The translations under genes were made by a program, and so were the position numbers. This document shows positions 36,668-46,342 of a stretch of 64,000 nucleotides of DNA, piece by piece. The stretch's first letter is position 1. The number at the start of each line of letters is the position of its first letter. The notes beneath the pieces were generated by a model. The model had not been told where the DNA came from, did not search any database, and was given only the letters and a program-made list of their open reading frames with translations. Source of the stretch: Halomonas maura (GTDB taxonomy: Bacteria > Pseudomonadota > Gammaproteobacteria > Pseudomonadales > Halomonadaceae); the NCBI RefSeq assembly GCF_030409305.1, contig NZ_JAUFPQ010000023.1, positions 124,001-188,000 of the forward strand, given 5' to 3'.

Positions 36668-38641
36668 ATGCCACGCCAGACCCACCCGCTGCTCAGCAGC
36701 CGTCCCTTCACCGAGTTCGGCAAGATCGTCTCCGCCCGCGAGGCGGTCAACCTGATCCGCGACGGCGATGCCGTGGCCACCGGTGGCTTCGTCGGCATCG
36801 GCTTCGCCGAACAGCTCGCCGTGGCCCTGGAGCAGCGCTTCCTGGAGACCGGGCAGCCCCGGGACCTCACCCTGATGTATGCCGCCGGCCAGGGCGACGG
36901 CGGCGAGCGGGGGCTCAACCACCTGGGCCACGAGGGGCTGGTGGCCCGGGTGATCGGCGGCCACTGGGGACTGGTGCCACGCCTGCAGGCCCTCGCCATC
37001 GAGGGGCGCATCCAGGCCTGGAACCTGCCCCAGGGCGTGATCTCGCACCTGTTCCGCGACACCGCCGCCGGCAAGCCCGGCACCCTCAGCCGGGTCGGTC
37101 TCGGTACCTTCGTCGACCCGCGGCAGGACGGCGGTCGGCTCAACGAGGCGACCACCGAGGCGCGGGTGGAACTGGTGACCCTGGGCGGCGAGGAACTGCT
37201 GTTCTACAGGGCCGAGCCCCTGCAGGTAGCGCTGCTGCGCGGCACCACCGCCGATACCCTGGGCAATGTCACCATGGAGCGCGAGGCCCTGACCCTCGAG
37301 GCCCTGGCCATCGCTACGGCGGTCCACAACGCCGGCGGCGTGGTCATCGTCCAGGTGGAGCGGCTCGCCGAGCGCGGCACCCTGGCCCCCAAGGAGGTGA
37401 AGATTCCCGGCGTGCTGGTCGACTGCGTGGTGGTCTGCGAGGATCCGGCCCAGCACTGGCAGACCTTCCAGACCCCCTACAACCCCGCCTATTCCGGGGA
37501 GATCCGGGTGCCGATGCGGACGCCGGCCCCCCTGCCGCTGTCGGTGCGCAAGATCATCGCCCGCCGGGCGGCCTTCGAGCTGCAGCCCAACAGCGTGGTC
37601 AACCTGGGCATCGGCATGCCCGAGGGTGTCGGCGCGGTGGCCAGCGAAGAGCAGCTGCTCGACTACCTGACCCTCACCGCCGAACCCGGCGTGATCGGCG
37701 GCCTGCCGGCCGGCGGGCTGGACTTCGGGGCGGCCACCAATACCCAGGCGATCATCGACCAGCCCGCCCAGTTCGACTTCTACGACGGCGGCGGGCTCGA
37801 CATCGCCTTCCTCGGCATGGCCCAGGCCGACGGGGCCGGCAACGTCAATGTCTCGAAGTTCGGGCCGCGGCTGGCCGGGGCCGGTGGCTTCATCAACATC
37901 AGCCAGAACGCCCGCAAGGTGGTGTTCATGGGCACCTTCGTGGCCACCAAGGAGGCGCTGGAGGTCATCGACGGAGCCCTCCGGCTGCCCGAGGGCGGCC
38001 AGCCCAAGTTCGTCGACGCGGTGGAGCATCGCACCTTCAGCGGGGCCCTGGCCGCCGCGGACGGCAAGCCGGTGCGCTATATCACCGAGCGCTGCGTGTT
38101 CGAGCTCACCGCCGACGGCCTCGCCCTCAGCGAGATCGCCCCGGGGGTGGAGCTGGAGCGCGACATCCTCGCCCACATGGGCTTCACGCCCCGCATGGAC
38201 GCGCCGCCCCGCCTGATGGATGCGCGCATCTTCCACGACGAGCCCATGGGGCTGGCCGACGACCTGCTGAGCGTGCCGCTGTCGCAACGCTTCAGCCTTG
38301 ATCCCGACGAGGGGCTCTTCTTCATCAACTTCGAGAACCTGCGCATCGCCACCCCGGCGGACATCGAGGCCATCCGGCGCGAGGTGGAGCGCCGCCTCGC
38401 GCCCCTCGGGCATCGCGTGCACGCCATCGTCAACTACGACCGCTGCCGCATCGACGACACCATGCTGGGGCCCTATACCGAGATGGTCCGCGGGCTGGAG
38501 GAGCGCTTCTACTCGCGGGTGACCCGCTACACCACCAGCGGTTTCATGCGCAAGAAGCTCGGCCACGCCCTGGAGGAGCGCGCCGTCTCCCCGCATATCT
38601 ACGAGAGTGCCGAGGAGGCGCGGCGACACCTGCGGGACTGA
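36668..38641 (+). CDS. Acyl-CoA:acetate/3-ketoacid CoA-transferase-like protein with C-terminal extension
   Basis: 657 residues. Residues ~15-520 carry the two family I CoA-transferase halves as in YdiF and propionate CoA-transferases: [20 protein letters not shown] (about 36), [15 protein letters not shown], then [19 protein letters not shown] with the likely thioester Glu (about 315), and [17 protein letters not shown]. About 130 residues follow (from [19 protein letters not shown]) that YdiF (531 aa) lacks. ATG 36668 has GAGG eight bases upstream; a GTG at 36635 has none. It would exchange CoA between acyl-CoA and acetate or a similar acid; the substrate is undefined. Confidence 0.85.
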   Translation: MPRQTHPLLSSRPFTEFGKIVSAREAVNLIRDGDAVATGGFVGIGFAEQLAVALEQRFLETGQPRDLTLMYAAGQGDGGERGLNHLGHEGLVARVIGGHWGLVPRLQALAIEGRIQAWNLPQGVISHLFRDTAAGKPGTLSRVGLGTFVDPRQDGGRLNEATTEARVELVTLGGEELLFYRAEPLQVALLRGTTADTLGNVTMEREALTLEALAIATAVHNAGGVVIVQVERLAERGTLAPKEVKIPGVLVDCVVVCEDPAQHWQTFQTPYNPAYSGEIRVPMRTPAPLPLSVRKIIARRAAFELQPNSVVNLGIGMPEGVGAVASEEQLLDYLTLTAEPGVIGGLPAGGLDFGAATNTQAIIDQPAQFDFYDGGGLDIAFLGMAQADGAGNVNVSKFGPRLAGAGGFINISQNARKVVFMGTFVATKEALEVIDGALRLPEGGQPKFVDAVEHRTFSGALAAADGKPVRYITERCVFELTADGLALSEIAPGVELERDILAHMGFTPRMDAPPRLMDARIFHDEPMGLADDLLSVPLSQRFSLDPDEGLFFINFENLRIATPADIEAIRREVERRLAPLGHRVHAIVNYDRCRIDDTMLGPYTEMVRGLEERFYSRVTRYTTSGFMRKKLGHALEERAVSPHIYESAEEARRHLRD

Positions 38642-38683
38642 CGCCGCGCCCCGCTCCCGCGCCGGGGCGGGAGCGGCGTTCCC

Positions 38684-39139
38684 TCACATCGCCACCTCGG
38701 CCGGCTTCACGAGCCGCTCGAAGGCCGTGAAGGGCAACTGCATGACCTCCCGGTGGCTGCCGGCGTTGAAGGCGATCATGTCGGCCTCGGCCAGGTGCGG
38801 CGAGACGAACACCTCCAGCTCGAACAGGTTGCCGAACGGCGGCATAGCGCCGGGCTCGCCGTCGGGGAAGCAGCGCCGGAAGTCGGCCTCCTCCGCCAGC
38901 TCGACGGCCTGGGCGCCGACGGACTGGGCCAGCCGCCGCAGGTCGACCCGGTCGGTGGCCGGCAGGACCGCCAGGGCGAAGCGGCCATCGATGGTGACCA
39001 GCACGCTCTTGGCGAAGTGCCGGCCGGGCACATGGACCGCCTCGGCGATCTCCTGGGCGGTATAGGCGGGGGAATGCTGCAGGATCACATACTTGACGCC
39101 GTTGTCATCGAGAAAGCGCGTCACTCGCTCCATGGACAT
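38684..39139 (-). CDS. YbaK/EbsC-type aminoacyl-tRNA deacylase
   Basis: 151 residues. Trans-editing fold related to the ProRS INS domain: YTAQEIAEAVHVPGRHFAKSVLV (about 25-47, with the conserved Lys), LAVLPATDRVDL, and GAMPPFGNLFELEVFV (the GxxPPFG signature, about 103). It hydrolyses misacylated tRNA in trans. Start at 39139 (MSMERV) has GAGGG upstream; an ATG two codons later is possible. A longer frame upstream runs beyond the site. Convergent with the CoA-transferase. Confidence 0.87.
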   Translation of the reverse strand: MSMERVTRFLDDNGVKYVILQHSPAYTAQEIAEAVHVPGRHFAKSVLVTIDGRFALAVLPATDRVDLRRLAQSVGAQAVELAEEADFRRCFPDGEPGAMPPFGNLFELEVFVSPHLAEADMIAFNAGSHREVMQLPFTAFERLVKPAEVAM

Positions 39140-39255
39140 GGGAACCACCCTCTGAAGTGTGTCGTGGAAGGGGCCTGCCGCTTCCCTAAGGATAGTCGCC
39201 GCAGGCCGATGGCGGAGGCGTCGCGTCATCTCCGCGGGCGCGGCCCACTCGCTCC

Positions 39256-41301
39256 TCAGGCCTCCTGGCGTGCCTCCCGATGGGCCTGGACCAGGGCCTG
39301 CTGTACCGCCTCCGGGGCCGGCTCGTAGTGGCTGAAGCGCAGCGTGTAACGGCCGCTGCCGCCGGTCAGGGCATTGAGACGCTTGGGATAGTCGGCGACT
39401 TCCGCCAGCGGGACCAGCGCCTGGATGCTGACCTGGTCGCCCAGGGTCCGGGTGTCCTGGATCCGGCCACGGCTCGCGGCGAGATCCGCGGTCAGATCGC
39501 CCATCGCCGTCCCCGGGCCCTCGACCTCCAGCTCGACCAGCGGCTCCAGCACCTGCGGGCCGGCCTTGTGCACCGCGTCCAGGAAGGCCTTGCGGCCGGC
39601 GACGACGAAGGCGATCTCCTTGGAGTCCACCGGATGGGTCTTGCCGTCCAGCACCACGACCCGGAGGTCCTGCAGCGGATAGCCGGCGAGGGCGCCCTCC
39701 TCCATGGCCTGGCGCACGCCCTTCTCCACCGCCGGCAACAGCGACGAGGGGATGGCCCCGCCACGGATGGAGTCCGCGAACTCAAACCCGGCCCCTCGGG
39801 GCAGCGGCTCGACGCTCAGGAACACCTCGCCGAACTGGCCGGCACCGCCGCTCTGCTTCTTGTGCCGGCAATGTCCTTCGGCCGGGCTACGGATGGTCTC
39901 GCGGTAGGCGATGGAGGGCGGGCGGGTATCCACCTCGACCCGGTAGCGCTCGCCCAGGCGTTCCAGGGCCATGCGCAGGTGCAGCTCACCCTGGCCACGC
40001 AGCACGGTCTCCCGCGTGGCGGCGTCCTGCTCCACCCGCAGGCCGGGATCCTCCTCGACCAGGCGGCTCAGGGCCTCGGTGAGCTTCTGCTCGTCGCCGT
40101 GGCGTCGCGCGCGGATCGCCAGGCCGAACACCGGGGCCGGCACGGCCACCGGGCGCAGGCGGATGTGGTCCTCGTCGTGGGAGTCGTGCAGCACGGTGTC
40201 GAGACTCGCCTCCTCGACCTTGGCCAGGGCGCCGATCTCGCCGGGCCCGAGGCGCTCCACCTCGCGGTGTTCCCGGCCCTGGAGGCGAAACAGCGGGCCG
40301 ACCCGGAAGGGCTTGCGGGCCTCCCCGGCCAGCAGCCGGGTATCCCGGGAGACGCTGCCCTGGTGCATGCGGAACACCGCCAGCTTGCCGAGGAAGGGAT
40401 CGTGCTCGACCTTGACCACGTGGGCCAGCACGTGGGCGGCGGGGTCAGGACGGGCCTGGTAGGGGTGGGTGCCCGCCTCGTCCTGGCGCAGGAAGGGCGG
40501 CGGATTGCCCTCCAGGGGGTTGGGCATCAGCCGGGCGAAGATCTCCAGCAGCTCGGGGATCCCGGCTCCGGTGGCCGCCGAGGTGAAACACACCGGCACC
40601 AGGTGGGCGTCGCGCAGTGCCGCCTCGAAGGGGGCATGGAGCTGCTCGGGGCTGAGTGCCTCGCCCTGCTCCAGGTAGAGCGCCATCAGTGCCTCGTCGA
40701 CCTCCACCACCTGGTCGACCAGCTGCTCGTGGGCGGCCTCGACCGACGAGAAGTCCGCCGTCCCCTGGGGGGCAAAGAAGCAGTCCACGACCCGCCGGGC
40801 CCCATCCGCCGGCAGGTCGAGGGGCAGGCACTCGTTGCCGAAAATGTCGCGGAGGTCGTCGAGCAGCGCCTCGAGCCGGGCCGCGGCGACATCGATGCGG
40901 TTGATGATGATCAGCCGACACAGGCCGCGCTCTCCGGCCCACTGCATCATCCGCCGCGCCGTGGCATCCACGCCGCTCTCGGCATCGATCACCACCGCCA
41001 GCGTTTCCACGGCGGGCAGGATGGACAGGGTGGCACCCTGGAAGTCCACGAAGCCGGGAGTGTCGATGAGGTTGATCCAGGCGTCCCCCCAGGCCAGCCC
41101 CATCACCGAGGCGGCGATGGAATGCTGCAGCGCCTTTTCCTGGGGCCCGGCGTCGCTGACCGTCGAGCCCTTGGCCACGCTGCCGGCGGCATCGATGGCC
41201 CCGGCCGCCGCCAGCAGGGCCTCGGCGAGGGTCGTCTTGCCCCCACCCGCCGGGCCGGTCAAGGCAATGTTGCGAATTCCCTCGGCAGAGTGCTCGCCCA
41301 T
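39256..41301 (-). CDS. Elongation factor G-like GTPase (FusA paralogue)
   Basis: 681 residues with EF-G domain order G, II, III, IV, V, but with divergent GTPase motifs. G1 is GPAGGGKTT (about 15). G3 is DTPGFVDF (about 80), where the His used for GTP hydrolysis in EF-G and EF-Tu (DTPGH) is Phe. G4 is NRID instead of NKMD. Domain III keeps RGQGELHLRMAL, and domain IV keeps HKKQSGGAGQFGEV. It belongs with the EF-G-like II proteins, whose role in translation is unsettled. The standard fusA is not in the window. It lies alone, 116 bases from the ybaK-type gene. Confidence 0.88.
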   Translation of the reverse strand: MGEHSAEGIRNIALTGPAGGGKTTLAEALLAAAGAIDAAGSVAKGSTVSDAGPQEKALQHSIAASVMGLAWGDAWINLIDTPGFVDFQGATLSILPAVETLAVVIDAESGVDATARRMMQWAGERGLCRLIIINRIDVAAARLEALLDDLRDIFGNECLPLDLPADGARRVVDCFFAPQGTADFSSVEAAHEQLVDQVVEVDEALMALYLEQGEALSPEQLHAPFEAALRDAHLVPVCFTSAATGAGIPELLEIFARLMPNPLEGNPPPFLRQDEAGTHPYQARPDPAAHVLAHVVKVEHDPFLGKLAVFRMHQGSVSRDTRLLAGEARKPFRVGPLFRLQGREHREVERLGPGEIGALAKVEEASLDTVLHDSHDEDHIRLRPVAVPAPVFGLAIRARRHGDEQKLTEALSRLVEEDPGLRVEQDAATRETVLRGQGELHLRMALERLGERYRVEVDTRPPSIAYRETIRSPAEGHCRHKKQSGGAGQFGEVFLSVEPLPRGAGFEFADSIRGGAIPSSLLPAVEKGVRQAMEEGALAGYPLQDLRVVVLDGKTHPVDSKEIAFVVAGRKAFLDAVHKAGPQVLEPLVELEVEGPGTAMGDLTADLAASRGRIQDTRTLGDQVSIQALVPLAEVADYPKRLNALTGGSGRYTLRFSHYEPAPEAVQQALVQAHREARQEA

Positions 41302-41400
41302 GATCCCTGTCCCCTATGGCCCCATCGCTCACCGTTACCTCTCCAAGTTAGCAGTCGACCGCCCGGAGCACGTCGTGTGGCGTCGGCGAGGCGGCGCCCC

Positions 41401-43743
41401 TCAGCGCGGTGCCAACCAGCGCCCGGCGATGGCGAAGGCCGCCGCATAGCACAGGGCGCCGGCGGCCAGGGTCGTCGACTGGCCGAACTGCACCGAGACC
41501 AGCGTGGCCAGCGAGGCCCCGAGTACCGAGGCGAAGCCGTTGATGCCCCAGGCCCAGGGGATCCAGCGACGCTGGTCGGCGAGCTGGCGCAGCGCCCAGG
41601 GAAAGGGGCGCCCCATGGCCCAGGCCAGCGGCAGCAGCAGTGCGATCAGGGCCAGCAGCCGCAGCGGCAGCGCGGGGGCGCTCAGCGCGATGACGGCGGT
41701 TAACGGCACCAGGGCCAGGGCCAGGCCCCCGGCGACGGCGAGATAGACCGCCCGCCGGTTGGCCCGGGTCGCCCGTTCGGGGGCCATGGCACTGCCCAGG
41801 CCCGAGCCGACCAGGAAGGTGGCGAAGACCAGCGCGGCGGCGAGCACCGGCTCGCCCAGGTAGAGGATCAGGCGCTGGAAGATCACCAGTTCCACCAGGA
41901 TGTAGCCCAGGCCCAGCGCGGCGAAGTAGCCGGCGATCGACAGCCGGGTGAAGGGCGGACGGATCGGCGGCAGCCGGCCCAGCGGGACCAGGATCAGCAG
42001 GAAGGCCAGCAGGCTCGCCACCAGGGTGGCGACCAGCGACAGGATCAGGGTCCAGTCGAGGTAGCTCCAGCCCCGCCCGCCCAGTTCCTGGACCAGGCCC
42101 GGCGCCTGGGACCAGGCCAGCGACCGCCAGGGATAGGGCCGGTCGAGGTCGGCCGGCGCGGTGTGAAAGCGCCGGGCCTCGGCCGGCGGCGGGCGGCCGG
42201 CGAAGACGGCCCGGGCGATGTCATGGAAGAGCGGCGTGTCCAGGCGGTGGAAGCGGTTGGCCGCCTCCCGAGCCTGCCCGGGCAGCCAGGCGATATCGAA
42301 GCGCCAGCGCTCGGCGAAGGCGCTCACCGCCGCCAGGTCGGCCTCCCCCAGCGGGCGCGGCGAGGCAAGCACCAGCAGCGCCTGCAGGCCGCGCAGCACG
42401 GCCACCCGCTCGCCCGGGGCGGCGGCTCCCTGCCGGGCCAGCGCCTCCGCCAGGCTGGCCATCAGGCGCGGATAGTGCCGCGGCGGGTAGTCCAGGGGCA
42501 GCGGGAGGGCCAGCAGGCCGTCGTCCGACAGGGCCGCGAGGGCCAGCGACAGGCCCTCGACCGTCAGCGCATAGTCCTCGCTGGCGGCGTCGCCGCCCGC
42601 CCAGGCGCGGTCGAGGGCGATCACGGCGTAGGCGCGTGGTTCGGCGGTAGCCAGGAAGCGCCAGGTACCCTCCTCCACCAGCGTCACGCCGGCCGCGGGG
42701 GCGCCGCGGGCTCGGGCGAGGTCGAGCAGCCGGCCATCCGACTCCCCCCAGGTCACCGACCGTCCCTGCGCGGCCAGCGGGGTCTGCCAGGCGCTGCTGC
42801 CCAGTACCAGCACCGGGCCCTCGGGACGCAGGCGCAGCGGCAGGCCCGCCAGCGAGGCCGCCAGGTGCTCGGCGGGCGCCGGCCAGGCGCGCGGCAGCGG
42901 CACCACCCGGTCGCTGCCGATCACCGCGACGTCCTGTGCCGGCACGCCCCGAGGCCAGCGCAGGCTGAGTCCCGGGGCGAAGCGCAGGCTCTCGGCGCGC
43001 AGCACCGTCAGCCGGCCGGCCAGCCCCGGCTCGACCGCCAGGGTCTCGACGCCGGGCAGCTCGCGCAGCCGCGACAGGGCCTTGAAGTCGGACATCGCCG
43101 GCGCGGGCGGCTGGAGCGCGGCGGCCAGCGACACCCCCAGCCCCAGCAGGCCGGCCAGCGCCCCGGCCCGCCGGCGACGCCGGACGGCCCAGAGGCCGGT
43201 CAGGGCGAACAACAGGGCGGCGACCACCGCCAGCCCCACCTCCACCGGCGCCACCGCCAGCAGGCCCGCGGCCCCCAGGCTGCCCAGGCCGCCGCCGAGC
43301 AGGTCGGCCGCGTAGAGCCGCCGAGTGTGCCGGGGCCAGCGCAGGAAGACCTGGCCGATGGCCAGGCCGGCCCCGAAGAAGGGCAGGAAGGCGATGAAGT
43401 CGACCAGCAGCAGCCGGGCCAGCTCGGCGGGGTGCCAGCCGGCCACCAGGGGCCGCAGGGCGATCCGGGACTGCAGGCCGAGCAGCAACAGGTAGCCGAA
43501 GCCGGTGACCAGCAGGCCGGCGAGGAACCAGCCGTCCCCGCGGCTGGCGCGATGGCGCCCGGCCAGCGCCAGGGTGGTGCCGGCCGCCCCCAGGCCCAGC
43601 AGGGCCAGCGAGACCGCCAGGCCGGCGAAGTGATGCCAATGACTGAAGGCGAAGAGCCGCAGCAGCAGCACCTCCAGCGCCAGCAGGGCGGCCGACACCC
43701 CCGCCAGGGCCACCAGGTCGAGTCGAGTCGGCGCCCCCGTCAT
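41401..43743 (-). CDS. Polytopic membrane protein, spermidine-synthase-like with soluble centre
   Basis: 780 residues. About six hydrophobic segments in 1-200 (LVALAGVSAALLALEVLLLRLF onwards, including an acidic-aromatic FAFSHWHHF loop), a soluble region of ~300 residues (about 205-520) with a degenerate nucleotide-binding-like LVLGSSAWQTP, then about seven hydrophobic segments (540-780) including LGYILVELVIFQRLILYLG. The arrangement resembles membrane proteins annotated as spermidine synthase-like, but aminopropyltransferase residues are not evident, so catalysis is doubtful. ATG 43743 is preferred to GTG two codons earlier. It directly follows the exported PIMT gene, six bases after its stop, so the two form an operon. 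Confidence 0.6.
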   Translation of the reverse strand: MTGAPTRLDLVALAGVSAALLALEVLLLRLFAFSHWHHFAGLAVSLALLGLGAAGTTLALAGRHRASRGDGWFLAGLLVTGFGYLLLLGLQSRIALRPLVAGWHPAELARLLLVDFIAFLPFFGAGLAIGQVFLRWPRHTRRLYAADLLGGGLGSLGAAGLLAVAPVEVGLAVVAALLFALTGLWAVRRRRRAGALAGLLGLGVSLAAALQPPAPAMSDFKALSRLRELPGVETLAVEPGLAGRLTVLRAESLRFAPGLSLRWPRGVPAQDVAVIGSDRVVPLPRAWPAPAEHLAASLAGLPLRLRPEGPVLVLGSSAWQTPLAAQGRSVTWGESDGRLLDLARARGAPAAGVTLVEEGTWRFLATAEPRAYAVIALDRAWAGGDAASEDYALTVEGLSLALAALSDDGLLALPLPLDYPPRHYPRLMASLAEALARQGAAAPGERVAVLRGLQALLVLASPRPLGEADLAAVSAFAERWRFDIAWLPGQAREAANRFHRLDTPLFHDIARAVFAGRPPPAEARRFHTAPADLDRPYPWRSLAWSQAPGLVQELGGRGWSYLDWTLILSLVATLVASLLAFLLILVPLGRLPPIRPPFTRLSIAGYFAALGLGYILVELVIFQRLILYLGEPVLAAALVFATFLVGSGLGSAMAPERATRANRRAVYLAVAGGLALALVPLTAVIALSAPALPLRLLALIALLLPLAWAMGRPFPWALRQLADQRRWIPWAWGINGFASVLGASLATLVSVQFGQSTTLAAGALCYAAAFAIAGRWLAPR

Positions 43744-43749
43744 CGCCAC

Positions 43750-44538
43750 TCAATGACCGCCGGTGAGCGGCACGAAACGCACCGAGGCCAGGTTGCGGGT
43801 ACTGACCTCGCCGTCGGCGTCCTTCTCCAGCAGCAGCAGGTTCTGGACCCAGAGCATCTGGCCCACGGGGATCACCAGGCGACCGCCGGGGCGCAACTGG
43901 GCGACCAGCGGCGGCGGCACATGCCGCGCGGCGGCGGTGACGATGATGGCATCGAAGGGCGCCCGGGCCGGATCGCCGTAGTAGCCATCGCCCTGAAGCA
44001 CGGTGATGTTGGTGTAGCCCAGCGCCGCCAGGCGCTCGGCGGCCTCGGTGGCCAGCGCGGGGATGATCTCGAGGGTCACGACCTCGCGGACGATCTCGGC
44101 GAGGATGGCCGCCTGGTAACCGGAGCCGGTGCCCACCTCCAGCACGCGATCGTCGGGCTCCAGCCCCAACCGCGCGGTCATGAACGCCACGATATAGGGC
44201 TGGGAGATGGTCTGGCCGTGGCCGATGGGCTGGGGCTCGTCGCGATAGGCCCGTCGCGGCGGCACCTCCGGCGCGAAGCGATGGCGCGGCACCCGGCGCA
44301 TGGCGGCGAGCACCGCGGGATCGTCCAGCCGCCGGCCGGCGATGTGATCCTGCACCATCGCCTCGCGCGGCTCGACGAAGGGATCGGGGGCGAAGACAGG
44401 CCGCCGCACGGATGCCTCCGCCGGCGTGGCCTCGAGCAGGACCTCGGCCTCGACCTCCTGGCCGACGACCGGCGGGGTTGCCAGGCAAAGGGACAGCGCC
44501 ACGAGCCGGACGGCGCCGCCGAGGGATCTGGGCATCAT
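43750..44538 (-). CDS. Exported protein-L-isoaspartate O-methyltransferase family protein
   Basis: 262 residues. N-terminal signal peptide (MMPRSLGGAVRLVALSLCL..., about 1-26). The rest is a PIMT methyltransferase domain: HRFAPEVPPRRAYRDEPQPIGHGQTISQPYIVAFM (PIMT signature region, about 85-120), SAM motif LEVGTGSGYQAAILAE (about 133) and FDAIIVTAAARHVP. It repairs isoaspartyl residues with SAM if supplied, though SAM is not normally periplasmic; an anchored cytoplasmic-facing form is also possible. Start 44538 has GAGGGG eight bases upstream. In an operon with the following membrane protein. Confidence 0.82.
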   Translation of the reverse strand: MMPRSLGGAVRLVALSLCLATPPVVGQEVEAEVLLEATPAEASVRRPVFAPDPFVEPREAMVQDHIAGRRLDDPAVLAAMRRVPRHRFAPEVPPRRAYRDEPQPIGHGQTISQPYIVAFMTARLGLEPDDRVLEVGTGSGYQAAILAEIVREVVTLEIIPALATEAAERLAALGYTNITVLQGDGYYGDPARAPFDAIIVTAAARHVPPPLVAQLRPGGRLVIPVGQMLWVQNLLLLEKDADGEVSTRNLASVRFVPLTGGH

Positions 44539-44969
44539 CAGCGTTCCCCTCGCCACCGCGCAGCGCCATGCCGGGAGATGGCGGTCTTCGCAGTCGTGCT
44601 CCCAGCATAGTCCAGACGGGACGGCGAACGCCCGGCGGGTCGCCGGTGATATCGCCTGGAGGGGCATGCCCCCGAGACGGAGGGGAGGCCGTGGCCTGCC
44701 CTCTCGCTTCGCCCATGGCGAATGGGCGTCAGGCGGCGTGACCGCCGTGGTGCTTCATGTCGGCGCGGCCCCGGATGGCTTCGCCGCCCACCAGCATGCC
44801 CATGATCGGGCTGTTCCAGCGCGCCAGCGGGGCATCGGCGAAGCCCCGCGAGCCGAGCCGGGCGGCCGCACGGATGACCCGGCGGCTTTCCCGTCCGGCG
44901 TCGAGCGCGCAGAATATAAGCAGATGTTTCTACATCGATCACGCCTGACCGAGAGGAGCCCCCCCCGCC
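44539..44969. other. Divergent intergenic region between the PIMT and MgtC/SapB genes
   Basis: 431 bases without a convincing gene. Near the plus-strand gene lies an AT-rich patch with TATAAG (44915-44920, possible -10) and the small palindrome GATGTTTCTACATC (44923-44936). On the minus strand a frame ending at 44729 reads MGMLVGGEAIRGRADMKHHGGHAA from 44803. It has no ribosome binding site and I do not recognise it; it could be the end of a decayed gene. Confidence 0.4.
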
Positions 44970-46250
44970 ATGGACGAGGTCACCCAGCAGTTCATCGTCG
45001 GCAACGAGATGGCCATCCGGCTGGCCGTGGCCCTGTTGCTGGGGGCGCTGATCGGCATCGAGCGCGGCTGGGTCGCCCGGACGCGGGAGGCCGGCGAACG
45101 CATCGCCGGGGTGCGCACCCATGCCCTGGTGGGTCTGCTCGGCGGCATCGCCGCCCTGCTCTCGACGACCGTCACCGAATGGGCCTTTCCGCTGATCTTC
45201 CTCGCCGTGGCCGGCTCCGCCCTGGTGGCCTACCGGGCCCGCATGCCGCTGAGCCAGGACTACAGCATCACCGGCCTGGTGGGGGTGCTGCTGACCTTCT
45301 GTTTCGGCGCCATCGCGGTGGCCGTGGACCTGGCGCTGGCCACCACCTGCGCCGTGATCACCGCGGTCATCCTCGACAACAAGCGCGAGATCCACGGCCT
45401 GCTGAATCAGCTGCAGGCTCATGAGATGGACGCCGGCCTCAAGCTGCTGCTGATCTCGGTGGTCATGCTGCCGCTGTTGCCCGACCGCGCCATGGGGCCC
45501 GGAGCGGCCCTCAACCCGTACGAGATCTGGTGGATGGTCGTGATGGTCGCGGCCATCTCCTTCGTCGGCTACTTCGCCATCCGTCTCGGAGGACCGGAAA
45601 GGGGCGTTCTCTTCACCAGCCTGTTCGCCGGCCTGAGTTCCTCCACCGCCCTGACGCTGCACTTCGCCCGGTTGTCGCGGCAACACCAGGAGTTCTCGCC
45701 ATTGCTGGCGGCCGGCATCCTGATCGCCTGCGGCACCATGTTCCCGCGCATCCTGCTCTACTGCCTGGTGATCAACCCGGCGCTGCTCGCGCCGCTGGCG
45801 CTGCCGGTGACGGCGATGGCCATGCTGCTCTATGTGGCCGCGCTGGTCATCTGGCGTTCGCACCGCCGGGCGGCCAAGGTCGACCGGCCGGAACTGAACC
45901 AGAACCCCCTGGAACTGCGCATGGCCCTGCTGTTCGGTGTGCTGCTGGCGGTGATCATGCTGCTCGGCCATTGGCTCCAGGACTGGCTGGGCGATGCCGG
46001 CGTCTACCTCTTGGCCGCCACCTCCGGCATGGCCGATGTCGGTGCCGTCACCCTGTCGCTGGCTCGGCTGTCCCACGGCACCATCGCGCCGGACACGGTG
46101 GTGCTCGGCATCGTCATCGCCGCGGCGGTCAACAACGCCATCAAGGCCGGCATGGCGGCGACCGTCGGCGACCGAGGACTGGGGCGACGGGTCGCCGTGC
46201 CCATGGCCGGCTCGCTGCTGGTCGGGCTGGTCCTGGCCTGGGGGCTGTGA
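44970..46250 (+). CDS. MgtC/SapB-family membrane protein with DUF4010 domain
   Basis: 426 residues with about 12 hydrophobic segments. The N-terminal MgtC/SapB domain (about 15-145) begins LAVALLLGALIGIERGW and has GVRTHALVGLLGG (about 46) and a YSITGLVGVLL segment. The C-terminal DUF4010 part spans about 175-425 with GLSSSTALTLHFARLS and ATSGMADVGAVTLSLARLS, two similar internal motifs. Function is unknown; MgtC proteins modulate F1Fo ATPase and Mg2+ or acid stress. ATG 44970 has GAGAGGAG upstream. Confidence 0.87.
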   Translation: MDEVTQQFIVGNEMAIRLAVALLLGALIGIERGWVARTREAGERIAGVRTHALVGLLGGIAALLSTTVTEWAFPLIFLAVAGSALVAYRARMPLSQDYSITGLVGVLLTFCFGAIAVAVDLALATTCAVITAVILDNKREIHGLLNQLQAHEMDAGLKLLLISVVMLPLLPDRAMGPGAALNPYEIWWMVVMVAAISFVGYFAIRLGGPERGVLFTSLFAGLSSSTALTLHFARLSRQHQEFSPLLAAGILIACGTMFPRILLYCLVINPALLAPLALPVTAMAMLLYVAALVIWRSHRRAAKVDRPELNQNPLELRMALLFGVLLAVIMLLGHWLQDWLGDAGVYLLAATSGMADVGAVTLSLARLSHGTIAPDTVVLGIVIAAAVNNAIKAGMAATVGDRGLGRRVAVPMAGSLLVGLVLAWGL

Positions 46251-46342
46251 GGCCACGCCGGGAGGCCAGGCGGCGATGCCGCCCGAGGGAAAGGACGAGG
46301 CAGGGGCGCGGAAAGCGCCGCGGCAAAGACGGCACGACCCTG

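Noticed and set aside
39280..41703. 807-codon open frame opposite the EF-G-like gene
   Set aside because: Same shadow effect; crosses the intergenic region and shows no domain.
42163..44716. Long open frames on both strands overlapping the membrane protein and PIMT genes
   Set aside because: Repetitive Arg/Gly/Ala/Pro translation without motifs, and in conflict with two real genes.
44729..44803. Small minus-strand gene encoding a 24-residue His-rich peptide
   Set aside because: No ribosome binding site, no family and no supporting context.
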